NCBI GenBank assembly: GCA_049589355.1
Contig: JBAWAP010000117.1
Coordinates: 1 to 13,066 of the forward strand
Direction of reading: 5' to 3'
Length of the DNA: 13,066 nt
Origin: JBAWAP01 sp049589355
GTDB taxonomy: Bacteria; Chloroflexota; Anaerolineae; VGOG01
Below, one piece after another: positions 1 through 6,655 of the stretch. The notes below the pieces were generated by a model that saw only the letters and a list, made by a program, of their open reading frames with translations, was not told the origin of the DNA and made no database searches. The stretch's first letter is position 1. Every line of letters starts with the position of its first letter. The position numbers and the translations under genes are program-made.

Positions 1-1112
1 TGCGCTGTGCAAAAGATCGTTTTTGGGTTGTCGGGGGCTTCGACAGCACGCTGGACGTGCATCCGTCCCATCGGCCCGCCAGCGCCGACGAACCAGGCCC
101 GCCCGCCTGGCTTGAGCTCGGAGCGAACCGGCACATCGCTGTAGGCACGGGCGATGTCGGGACCAGGGCCGCCAACGTATAGCCAACGATTGTAATGCAC
201 GTGCCCCACGTCAACGTTCACTTTGCGATAGAGCGGCGTGCCGGCAATGATGGCCAGGACGCCAAAGTAGGCCAGGCGCGGGCTCACCGCCTCGATGAGG
301 TCGGGATCGACGCCTAGCAGAACGATGTCGTCCACCTGCTCCACAGGCGGGGCAGTGACGTCATCCACCTCGATCACCTCCACGCCCAGCGCCTCGGATC
401 GCGTCCTCAGCCAGCCGGCGAATTCGGCGGGTACGTCCGTCAGCAGTAGCCGGTCGGGATATGAGGTCTCGTCGAAGCCCGCACTGATAGTGTACGGCTG
501 CTCGCTGCTAGCGCTGGTGCCGATGATCCAGGTGATACCCCCTCGCTTTAGTCCGGTTCGGTACTTCAATCGGTAAGCAGCGGTGACGCAGGTCCACGGC
601 TCGGTGAGAGCACTCTCGGCGTAGCCGATGCTGGGTTGGATGGGGATGAGGCAGTTGCCGTGATCTCCGTCAAGCACCCGCTGATCAATCACGTTGTACT
701 GAGAGAGCCCACCCTGGATCTCGTAGCCGTAGGCGTAGCCGACGCCGCCTACAAAGATGTCGGCCTGAATGATGAAACGGTCGCCCGCGCGGTATTGGTC
801 GCGCAGGTTATCGCCCACACCGACGACAGTCATGCACACCTCGTGGCCCAGCACCACCGGATTAGTTTGCATGTCGTGGTAGATGCGGGGATGTTCTTCG
901 CCTGCTTGGATGACCTTGACGTCGGAAAAACAAAGGCCACAGGCATCGTGGCGTACCAGCAGTTCATCGGGGCCGTATTGCGACATCGGCACCCCAATGG
1001 GTTGCCCGTCGCGCCCCAGGTTCTCAAAGCCCGCGCCGTACAGGGGCCAGAGGCGGTTGGTCTTGGGCAGCGGCGCATCGGCGCGGCGGTATACGGCCAG
1101 TTTATCTATCAT
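1..1112 (-). CDS. Zinc-type alcohol/polyol dehydrogenase, SorE-like (C-terminus off window)
   Basis: 370 codons are visible from ATG at 1112 and the frame is still open at base 1, so the C-terminus is missing. A GroES-like medium-chain dehydrogenase domain covers about residues 45-165. It has a catalytic-zinc Cys in CGLCFSD (58-64; Cys61) and the GHE motif at 89-91. The structural-zinc four-Cys cluster of classical alcohol dehydrogenases is absent. Two regions look like nucleotide-binding segments: GGITWIIGTSAS (191-202) lacks GxGxxG, while VGAGGPMG (342-349) is a good dinucleotide loop placed much later than usual. That layout resembles L-sorbose-1-phosphate reductase (SorE)-like proteins. 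By family it oxidises or reduces a sugar, polyol or sugar phosphate with NAD(P); the substrate is unknown. An AAGGAG ribosome site (1119-1124) lies 6 nt before the start. The gene follows the GH3 gene after 43 bp and is probably last or near-last in the visible operon. The dehydrogenase superfamily call is firm; the SorE affinity is moderate. Confidence 0.85.
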   Translation of the reverse strand, partial: MIDKLAVYRRADAPLPKTNRLWPLYGAGFENLGRDGQPIGVPMSQYGPDELLVRHDACGLCFSDVKVIQAGEEHPRIYHDMQTNPVVLGHEVCMTVVGVGDNLRDQYRAGDRFIIQADIFVGGVGYAYGYEIQGGLSQYNVIDQRVLDGDHGNCLIPIQPSIGYAESALTEPWTCVTAAYRLKYRTGLKRGGITWIIGTSASSEQPYTISAGFDETSYPDRLLLTDVPAEFAGWLRTRSEALGVEVIEVDDVTAPPVEQVDDIVLLGVDPDLIEAVSPRLAYFGVLAIIAGTPLYRKVNVDVGHVHYNRWLYVGGPGPDIARAYSDVPVRSELKPGGRAWFVGAGGPMGRMHVQRAVEAPDNPKTIFCTA

Positions 1113-1118
1113 CGTCTA

Positions 1119-1124
1119 CTCCTT
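1119..1124 (-). promoter_or_regulatory. Ribosome binding site of the SorE-like dehydrogenase
   Basis: AAGGAG on the minus strand, 6 nt upstream of the ATG at 1112. It supports that start, which lies only 43 bp after the GH3 stop codon. Confidence 0.8.
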
Positions 1125-1155
1125 AGCACGGCCCCCTTATTGAACAGGTCGTCCT

Positions 1156-3363
1156 TTACGCAATCTCCAGTCGCCCACTCAGGCGGATGTCCTCGGAGGA
1201 ACTGCCCACCATGATCTCGAATTCGCCCGGTTCTACTGTGTAGTGCAGGTTGGCGTCGTACAGGCCCAGTTGTTGTACGGGGATCTCAAACGTCACCTCT
1301 TTCGCTTCCTGCGGCTGGAGCGAGATGCGCTTAAAGCCCTTCAGTTCTTTCACCGGCCGCGCCACGCTCGCCACCACGTCGTGTACGTATAGTTGAACCA
1401 CCTCGTCCCCGGCGCGCTCGCCGGTGTTTTCGACCTCCAGGCTCACCTTGACCGTCTTTTTCCGCTCCAGGCGAATCTGTAAGTTGCGGTAGGTGAAGGT
1501 CGTGTAGCTGAGGCCATGCCCAAATGGGAACAGGGGTTTCCCGCTGAGGTCCACGTAATCGTAGATGCGGCCCGTGGGCTTGTAGTTGTAGTAAAGTGGC
1601 AGTTGACCCACCGTGCGCGGGAACGTGATCGGCAGTTTGCCGCCCGGGTTGGTATCGCCAAACAGCACCTCGGCAATCGCCGTGCCCCCAACCTCGCCCG
1701 GATACCACGCTTCGACTACGGCGTCTACCCGGTCAATCCAATCCAACATGGTGACGGCGCTGCCGTTGATCAGCACGACGATGGTGGGCACGCCGGTGGC
1801 GGCGACTTGCTTGATGAGTTCAGCCTGGACACCCGGTAGATCGAGATTGGCCCGATCGCGCTGTTCGCCCTCAGTCTGCCCGTTGTTGCCGACGAACAGC
1901 ACCGCGACCTGGGATTGGCGGGCGGCCTGAACCGCCTCCGCAAAGCCCTCTTTCGAGGTTCCGGTGACGGCGCAGCCCTGGGCGAAACGGACCTCTACGT
2001 CGCGGGCCCGCTCCTGGATGCCCCGCAGAGGCGTGACGATCCGCTCCCAGGCGTAACCATCCCAACTGTACCCTCCCAGCCGCGGCTCGTCGGCCTGCGG
2101 CCCGATCACGGCGATGGACTTGACCTCCTCATTGGCGAGAGGCAGCGTCCCGCCCTCGTTCTTCAGCAAGACGATCCCCTCGCGGGCCATCTGCAGGGCC
2201 AGCACTCGGTGCTCTGCGGCGTTGCAGACTGCCTCCGCTTGCTCCTCGTCCACGAAAGGCTCATCGAATAACCCCAGGCGGAACTTGACCGCCAGAACCC
2301 GCCGTACGGCTTCGCCAACCGTCTCCGCCGAGATGTCGCCTTGCTGGAGGCCCTGGAGGAGTGGCTCCCCGTAGCAGTCGGTCTGCGGCAGTTCGACTTC
2401 CAGACCGGCCTCGACCGCCTTCTTGGCTACTTCCTGTTTGTTGGCAGCAACCGTGTGCTTTTCCATGATGTGGATAACCGAGCCGTAGTCGGATACCACG
2501 AAACCCTCGAATCCCCATTCGTCTCTGAGCACCTCGGTGAGCAGCCAGTGATTGCACGAACACGGCACGCCGTCCAGCGAGTTGTAGGCCGCCATGATCG
2601 AGAGGGCTCCGCCTTCGCGCACGCTGGCCTCGAAAGCCGGGAAATAGACCTCCCGCAAAAGCCGCTCGGAGAAGTGAATGGCATTACTATCCCGGCCGCC
2701 GTCGCCGACAAAGTTGGCCGCATAATGCTTGGGGGTGGTCACGACTCCCTGGCTCTGCACCCCGCGCACGAATGCCACCGCCATACGCGAGGCCAGGTAC
2801 GGGTCCTCGCCATAGGTCTCTTCCGTCCGCCCGCAGCGCGGGTCGCGGGCGATGTTAATCGTCGGGCTGAGGAGTTGGCGGATGCCCCTGGCCCTGGTCT
2901 CCCTGCCGATCGTGGCGGCCACCTCCTGCAGGAGCTCGGGGTGCCAACTACTCGCCATGGCGATAGCCTGGGGGAAACTGGTCGCATCGTTGGCCAGCAG
3001 CCCGTGCAGCCCCTCATCGTGGATGATCGGGGGAATGCCCAGGCGGGTGTTCTCGCGTGCGTAGCGCTGAATCTCGTTGGCTTTCGCCGCGGCCGCCTTG
3101 GGTGGCAGTTCTCTCAAGAATATGCTCAGTTGTCCCACGCCTGGACCGATCGCGTTAGCCGGGGGTATGGTGCGGGTGCGCGCGATCTTTTCCTCCAGGG
3201 TGCAGCGCACCCATTCTCTCCAGTCCGCAAAGGGCAGACGAGAACCCAGTTGCGCCACCTTTTCCTCCATCGTCATGCGGGCGAGCAGGTCGGCGACCCT
3301 TTGTTCGACAGGCAGGATGGGATTCTGATAGGGCTTGGCAGAACTTTCCGGTTGAGGGGTCAT
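1156..3363 (-). CDS. Glycoside hydrolase family 3 beta-glycosidase (beta-glucosidase/xylosidase type)
   Basis: 735 aa and apparently complete. It releases terminal beta-linked sugars from the non-reducing end of oligosaccharides by a retaining mechanism. The GH3 N-terminal barrel spans about residues 20-360. It contains the substrate-binding KHY motif (212-214) and the nucleophile signature VVSDYGS, with Asp292 as the expected nucleophile. The alpha/beta sandwich (about 395-620) carries a TEGEQRDRANLDLPG block; Glu500 of ExxDR is the likely acid/base by comparison with other GH3 enzymes. A fibronectin-III-like GH3 C-terminal domain covers about 650-720 (NTGERAGDEVVQLYV). The N-terminus is hydrophilic with no signal peptide, so the enzyme is probably cytoplasmic. 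An AGGAGGT site lies 8 nt before the ATG and overlaps the end of the PHP gene, 6 nt upstream, implying translational coupling. Family assignment is near certain. Glucosidase versus xylosidase or another specificity cannot be read from the sequence. Confidence 0.96.
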   Translation of the reverse strand: MTPQPESSAKPYQNPILPVEQRVADLLARMTMEEKVAQLGSRLPFADWREWVRCTLEEKIARTRTIPPANAIGPGVGQLSIFLRELPPKAAAAKANEIQRYARENTRLGIPPIIHDEGLHGLLANDATSFPQAIAMASSWHPELLQEVAATIGRETRARGIRQLLSPTINIARDPRCGRTEETYGEDPYLASRMAVAFVRGVQSQGVVTTPKHYAANFVGDGGRDSNAIHFSERLLREVYFPAFEASVREGGALSIMAAYNSLDGVPCSCNHWLLTEVLRDEWGFEGFVVSDYGSVIHIMEKHTVAANKQEVAKKAVEAGLEVELPQTDCYGEPLLQGLQQGDISAETVGEAVRRVLAVKFRLGLFDEPFVDEEQAEAVCNAAEHRVLALQMAREGIVLLKNEGGTLPLANEEVKSIAVIGPQADEPRLGGYSWDGYAWERIVTPLRGIQERARDVEVRFAQGCAVTGTSKEGFAEAVQAARQSQVAVLFVGNNGQTEGEQRDRANLDLPGVQAELIKQVAATGVPTIVVLINGSAVTMLDWIDRVDAVVEAWYPGEVGGTAIAEVLFGDTNPGGKLPITFPRTVGQLPLYYNYKPTGRIYDYVDLSGKPLFPFGHGLSYTTFTYRNLQIRLERKKTVKVSLEVENTGERAGDEVVQLYVHDVVASVARPVKELKGFKRISLQPQEAKEVTFEIPVQQLGLYDANLHYTVEPGEFEIMVGSSSEDIRLSGRLEIA

Positions 3364-3369
3364 TTTTTG

Positions 3370-4737
3370 TTACCTCCTATGGCTAATCAGTGTTGACAGG
3401 ATGTCAGACGGCGTCTTCGCCGCGTCCAACTGCTTAAGCCTAGCCAGGCCAGCCTTTCCCGGCGGCACACGGTATCCCACCTGGGTGTAGAACTCGTTGC
3501 GCTCACGCCGAGACGGCATGTGGATCTGCGCCCACTCGCTCTGGTAGCCCATCCCCAGCGCGCGCTGAAGGATGGTGTGGCCGTAGATGAAATGCGCGCC
3601 GTCTAGAAACACCTGGCGCACCGGGGCTAGCTCAGGGGCATCAAAATCATCCGCTACTTTTTGTCCGAAACTGTTCATCTCCGTCCCGACGTTTAATGGC
3701 AGTGCCAACTCCTGGGCCAGCCGAACGACGTCGTATAGATTCTGCACCTTCAGGCGGCGGGTCTCCGGGTCGGCGATGTTCCAATTGCGATCGGGGATGA
3801 TGTTGAGGGCGACGACCCCCTTACCGATCAACAAATCCAGCAACTCTTCGATGGCCTGTTCGCCAGCAGAGATGCCATCCAACCAGGCAGCGCAAGGTAA
3901 CGCGCCGCACGCTACAATCAGTGTATGAAATTCGTCCACTGTGGGGAACGTGCCGGGACTGGGCTGAACGTACCCTATGCCGCCGCGCTTCATCAATTTG
4001 GCGCGAATCAGGTTTTGGAACTTGGGGGTGTCACCCATGAACGTCGCTACCTGACCAGGCTCGACGTTCAGTTTGTCGGCCCAGAATTCGATCGGGTTCG
4101 AGACGCTGCACTCTGCGGCTCGCACATAGGCCGTGACCATGTGGCGTTCAGTGGGGTTGCCTGCCGGGGTGAGAGGCAACACATCGCACTCATAGTCAAT
4201 CGTGACCGGGGCCAGGTAGGCGTTGACACGCTCTACCACAATCTTGTTGCGCCGGGCGGCCCGCTGGCGCAGATTGGACAAGATGCCGGCCACGGCTTCG
4301 GGCACCCGTCTGGTCGTGAACCCAATGCCCATGTGATAACAGACGCCCGGCTCGCCCGGCGAGTTGATCTCGCGGGTGGCAAATTCGGGGAGGAATACGC
4401 GGGTTTCTATCCCTGCGCTTCCACGCACCTCGACCAGTGCGCAGGCATCAAAAAACTCGTCCACACCATCCAGCACGTCGAAATCAACGATGCCCATCAG
4501 CCTAAATCCATGCCGCTTGGCCAACCAGGCCAGCGACATGGGCGAGTGACCGTAGGCATTGAAAGAGAAGAAGGTGTGGCAGTGCACATTGGCCACGTCG
4601 GCTTCTGGCTCCAGCGGAACAGCGCCCTGTTGAGCCAACAAGACTAGCTCTGCCAGGGCACCGGCGCGGACATCCGGGGCAAAGTCATTGAGGCTCTTTT
4701 CCAAGTTGGCAATTCGCTGGTTAATTTGCCACCTCAT
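3370..4737 (-). CDS. PHP-domain metal-dependent hydrolase/phosphoesterase-like protein
   Basis: 455 aa. A helical N-terminal segment (about 1-45) precedes a PHP-type metal-binding signature, VHCHTFFSFNAYGHSP, with His52 and His54. This is followed by GIVDFDVLDG (Asp85 region), an acidic ETRVFLPEF strand (Glu111) and later conserved-looking His residues such as CYHMGIGF and YGHTILQRALGMGY. This order matches PHP proteins, which bind two or three divalent metals and usually hydrolyse phosphate esters. Length and context differ from the PHP domains of DNA polymerases and from histidinol phosphatase. It may act on a sugar phosphate, but that is inference from its place between a polyol dehydrogenase and a GH3 enzyme. 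The ATG at 4737 lies 3 nt after a GGAGGT that sits inside a perfect hairpin. The gene ends 6 nt before the GH3 start. The fold is reasonably sure; the substrate is unknown. Confidence 0.85.
   Translation of the reverse strand: MRWQINQRIANLEKSLNDFAPDVRAGALAELVLLAQQGAVPLEPEADVANVHCHTFFSFNAYGHSPMSLAWLAKRHGFRLMGIVDFDVLDGVDEFFDACALVEVRGSAGIETRVFLPEFATREINSPGEPGVCYHMGIGFTTRRVPEAVAGILSNLRQRAARRNKIVVERVNAYLAPVTIDYECDVLPLTPAGNPTERHMVTAYVRAAECSVSNPIEFWADKLNVEPGQVATFMGDTPKFQNLIRAKLMKRGGIGYVQPSPGTFPTVDEFHTLIVACGALPCAAWLDGISAGEQAIEELLDLLIGKGVVALNIIPDRNWNIADPETRRLKVQNLYDVVRLAQELALPLNVGTEMNSFGQKVADDFDAPELAPVRQVFLDGAHFIYGHTILQRALGMGYQSEWAQIHMPSRRERNEFYTQVGYRVPPGKAGLARLKQLDAAKTPSDILSTLISHRR
3372..3378 (-). 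promoter_or_regulatory. Strong Shine-Dalgarno of the GH3 gene, overlapping the PHP stop
   Basis: AGGAGGT on the minus strand, 8 nt before the GH3 ATG at 3363. The same bases encode the last two Arg codons and the start of the TAA stop (3370-3372) of the PHP gene. Termination and re-initiation are therefore directly adjacent. Confidence 0.85.
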
Positions 4738-4738
4738 C

Positions 4739-4772
4739 AGACCTCCGAGGTTTCCCGAAACCTCGGAGGTCT
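4739..4772. repeat. Perfect 34-bp palindrome between polyol dehydrogenase and PHP genes
   Basis: Two perfectly complementary 16-base arms, AGACCTCCGAGGTTTC (4739-4754) and its complement (4757-4772), surround a 2-nt centre. In the minus-strand mRNA this gives a stem of at least 15 bp. It overlaps the TAG stop of the dehydrogenase (4771-4773) and ends 1 nt before the PHP start codon (4735-4737). The 3' arm carries GGAGGU, the only Shine-Dalgarno candidate for the PHP gene, 3 nt from its AUG. The 5' arm carries ACCUCC, which mimics the anti-Shine-Dalgarno of 16S rRNA. No U-tract follows, so it is not a standard intrinsic terminator. It looks like an intergenic dispersed palindrome; copy number cannot be judged from one window. 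Confidence 0.93.
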
Positions 4773-5832
4773 AAGCTGAAACCTGGATAACCGCCCGCAA
4801 CACACCATCATCGTAAGCGGCGACCATCTCAAGGGCCTCGACGATGCGCTCCAGGGGAAATGTGTGGGTGACCAGGGATTTGACGTCCACCATGCCCGTC
4901 TGCACCAAGCGGATGGCGCGGGGGTAGGTGTGCTTCATGCGCCGTACCAGCTTGATGGTCAGCCCTTTATGACGGGTGGTGGAGGCGTTCATGGTCATGG
5001 TGTCGTCAGACGGGATGCCAGCGACGATCACTTTGCCGCCGATGCGCGTCACGGCGGCGGCTTGCCGAGGGGTTTCCGGCGCACCGGCGGCCTCGAAAGC
5101 CACGTCCACCCCGCGACCGCGAGTCAGTCGCATGATCTCGGTAACGACGTCCGTCCCACTTTCGTAGGGATTCAGCGCTGCATCGGCCACGTAGTCCAAG
5201 GCGAACTGCCGCCGGCAGGCCAGTGGCTCGGTCATATAGATCGCGCTGGCACCGGAGGCCTTGGCCACCGCTGCGATCAACAGCCCGATGGGACCAGCCC
5301 CCAGCACGGCGACGGTATACCCTAGTTTCAGGTGTGCCAGGTCAACGGCGTGGATGGCGACGCCCAGCGGTTCCAGCATCGCGCCCTCCGCAGGGCTAAG
5401 CCCCTGTGGCAAGGGAAAGCACTTCTCGGCGGGCATGACGGTGTACTCAGCGAAAACGCCATCCACCGGCGGTGTACCGCAAAAGCGAACGTTCGGGCAC
5501 AGGTTAGGATGCCCATGTCGGCAGGGTTCGCACTCTCCACAAGAGATCGCCGGTTCGACGGCGACCAGTTGCCCAATTTCCAGGCCCTCAACCCCCGCGC
5601 CCAGTTCAGCGACCCAGGCCGAGAACTCGTGCCCCATGATGATGGGGCCGGTCACCACCTGGTCGCCGATACAGCCCTCCAGGTAGTAGTGGACGTCGGA
5701 ACCGCACACCCCCACGAAGGCTACCTCCAGCAGCACCTCGCCGGGGCCGGGTGTGGGTCGGGGCAGGTCTTCCAGCCTCAAGTCGCGGATGCCGTGCAGT
5801 CGCGCCGCCCGCATCGTACGAAGCTCTTTCAT
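4771..5832 (-). CDS. Zinc-dependent polyol (sorbitol/xylitol-type) dehydrogenase
   Basis: 353 aa from the ATG at 5832, which overlaps the aldolase stop as ATGA. AAGGAG (5844-5849) and a nearer GGAG precede it. A GTG at 5844 would add four residues but lies inside that AAGGAG, so I reject it as start. This is a medium-chain NAD(P)-dependent dehydrogenase. Catalytic-zinc residues are Cys43 in GVCGSDVHYY, His68-Glu69 in GHEF, and a Glu in the LEPLGVAIHA segment. The structural zinc is held by four Cys (98, 101, 104, 112). The Rossmann loop is LGAGPIG. The CGSDVHYY form is typical of sorbitol, xylitol and L-iditol dehydrogenases. Length is normal for the family. Here it may oxidise a polyol or sugar, or reduce the lactaldehyde made by the upstream aldolase; this is inference. 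Its TAG stop starts the palindrome before the PHP gene. Confidence 0.94.
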   Translation of the reverse strand: MKELRTMRAARLHGIRDLRLEDLPRPTPGPGEVLLEVAFVGVCGSDVHYYLEGCIGDQVVTGPIIMGHEFSAWVAELGAGVEGLEIGQLVAVEPAISCGECEPCRHGHPNLCPNVRFCGTPPVDGVFAEYTVMPAEKCFPLPQGLSPAEGAMLEPLGVAIHAVDLAHLKLGYTVAVLGAGPIGLLIAAVAKASGASAIYMTEPLACRRQFALDYVADAALNPYESGTDVVTEIMRLTRGRGVDVAFEAAGAPETPRQAAAVTRIGGKVIVAGIPSDDTMTMNASTTRHKGLTIKLVRRMKHTYPRAIRLVQTGMVDVKSLVTHTFPLERIVEALEMVAAYDDGVLRAVIQVSA

Positions 5833-6593
5833 CGGCTCTCCCACTCCTTGCGGCGGTATTGCTCATCCGGCCGGGTATGGATGCGCACCACGGCTGCCGG
5901 ACTGAGAAAGTGAGGCCCACCGAGTGCATAGGTCCCCAGCAGCACCCAGGCCGTCTTGGTATACATGGCGGTGATGTTTTCGACCTCCAATGCCGTCTTG
6001 CCCAGGGCGATCAGGCCGTGGTTCTGCATCAGGATCACCTTGGGCGGCTGGCTGTGCTCTGCCTGGTAATCGGCCAGGGCCTGGCGCATCGCCCGGGCCA
6101 GGGGCACGCCAGGATCCGTGTAGGGTATATAGACTGGGGCTGGGCCACAGTAGACGATCTCGTCGGGGAACAGCCGCCCGGCGATCGCTTCCTCGACTTT
6201 CTGTGAACAGAGGAGGGCACCGACGACCGTAGGATGGGTGTGTCCAACGAAGTGGACATCCTCCAGTTGTAAGGCCAGGGCGTGCAGCACCGTCTCTACC
6301 GATGGATGGGCGGTCACGGACGGGTCCGCCTTGGCCTCCTCCAATCCAGCCTCGATGGCATCGTCACTGGGGTCACCTGCCTCCAGCAAGGCCAGTGCCT
6401 TGTCGAAGCACACCCGCACAAAGCCGGCGCGGTCAATGGTGCGCAGCTCAGTGCCGCTGGCCTTCACCCAGAAGGTCTCAGAGTCGGCACGGGCCGAGGT
6501 GTTGCCCTCTCCCAGAATCACGTAGTCCAGGGCGGGGTCGCCCAGGTTGTTCGACATAGTGACTAGTTGTGCCAGGACGTCGTCTTGTGGCAT
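5829..6593 (-). CDS. Class II (zinc) aldolase, fuculose/rhamnulose-1-phosphate aldolase type
   Basis: 254 aa, full length for the class II aldolase/adducin family. Expected reaction: retro-aldol cleavage of a ketose 1-phosphate to dihydroxyacetone phosphate and L-lactaldehyde. Visible motifs in order are GEGNTSAR (28-35) and VKASGTEL (43-50), which build the phosphate site; HPSVETVLHA with Glu100 as the likely catalytic acid/base; GHTHP with zinc ligands His118 and His120; and NHGL with the third zinc ligand His192. With rhaA two genes upstream, the natural substrate is probably L-rhamnulose 1-phosphate, possibly also L-fuculose 1-phosphate from the fucosidase product. The protein resembles the short FucA-like form more than E. 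coli RhaD, so I give no gene symbol. The ATG at 6593 has GGAG 7 nt upstream. The stop overlaps the next gene as ATGA. Confidence 0.93.
   Translation of the reverse strand: MPQDDVLAQLVTMSNNLGDPALDYVILGEGNTSARADSETFWVKASGTELRTIDRAGFVRVCFDKALALLEAGDPSDDAIEAGLEEAKADPSVTAHPSVETVLHALALQLEDVHFVGHTHPTVVGALLCSQKVEEAIAGRLFPDEIVYCGPAPVYIPYTDPGVPLARAMRQALADYQAEHSQPPKVILMQNHGLIALGKTALEVENITAMYTKTAWVLLGTYALGGPHFLSPAAVVRIHTRPDEQYRRKEWESR
5844..5849 (-). promoter_or_regulatory. Ribosome binding site deciding the polyol dehydrogenase start
   Basis: AAGGAG lies within the last codons of the aldolase gene, 11 nt before the ATG at 5832, with a second GGAG closer in. A GTG overlapping this site at 5844 cannot be the start it serves, so the ATG in the ATGA overlap is preferred. 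Confidence 0.7.
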
Positions 6594-6618
6594 AGGTACT
6601 CTCCAGTTGCCGCGTGCA

Positions 6619-6639
6619 CACCTGGTATCGTATCAGGTG
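6619..6639. promoter_or_regulatory. Possible operator: inverted repeat CACCTG-N9-CAGGTG
   Basis: Perfect 6-bp arms lie at 6619-6624 and 6634-6639, in the 62-bp spacer before the aldolase gene. The repeat sits just downstream of a TATAAT box, where a transcription start would fall. This size and position suit a dimeric repressor site. It could also form a weak RNA hairpin, but no U-tract follows. There is no second copy elsewhere in the window to support a regulon motif. Confidence 0.4.
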
Positions 6640-6644
6640 CCGTT

Positions 6645-6650
6645 ATTATA
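6645..6650 (-). promoter_or_regulatory. Candidate -10 box (TATAAT) of an internal promoter before the aldolase gene
   Basis: A consensus TATAAT on the minus strand, about 51 bp upstream of the aldolase ATG and just after the URO-D-like stop. It is flanked by a 5-bp inverted repeat GCCGT/ACGGC (6639-6643 and 6650-6654). I see no convincing -35 hexamer 16-18 bp upstream, so it may need an activator or be fortuitous. Confidence 0.35.
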
Positions 6651-6655
6651 CGGCG

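Noticed and set aside
2341..3396. Plus-strand open frame of 351 codons opposite the GH3 gene
   Set aside because: It is the complement of conserved GH3 codons; no family features and no ribosome site were seen.
4739..4772. Palindrome as a Rho-independent terminator of the polyol dehydrogenase
   Set aside because: No U-tract follows the stem; the next bases are the start codon of the PHP gene, so termination here would cut the operon at a start site.
5833..5844. GTG at 5844 as start of the polyol dehydrogenase
   Set aside because: It lies within the AAGGAG sequence that would have to serve it, while the ATG at 5832 has proper spacing and makes an ATGA overlap with the aldolase.
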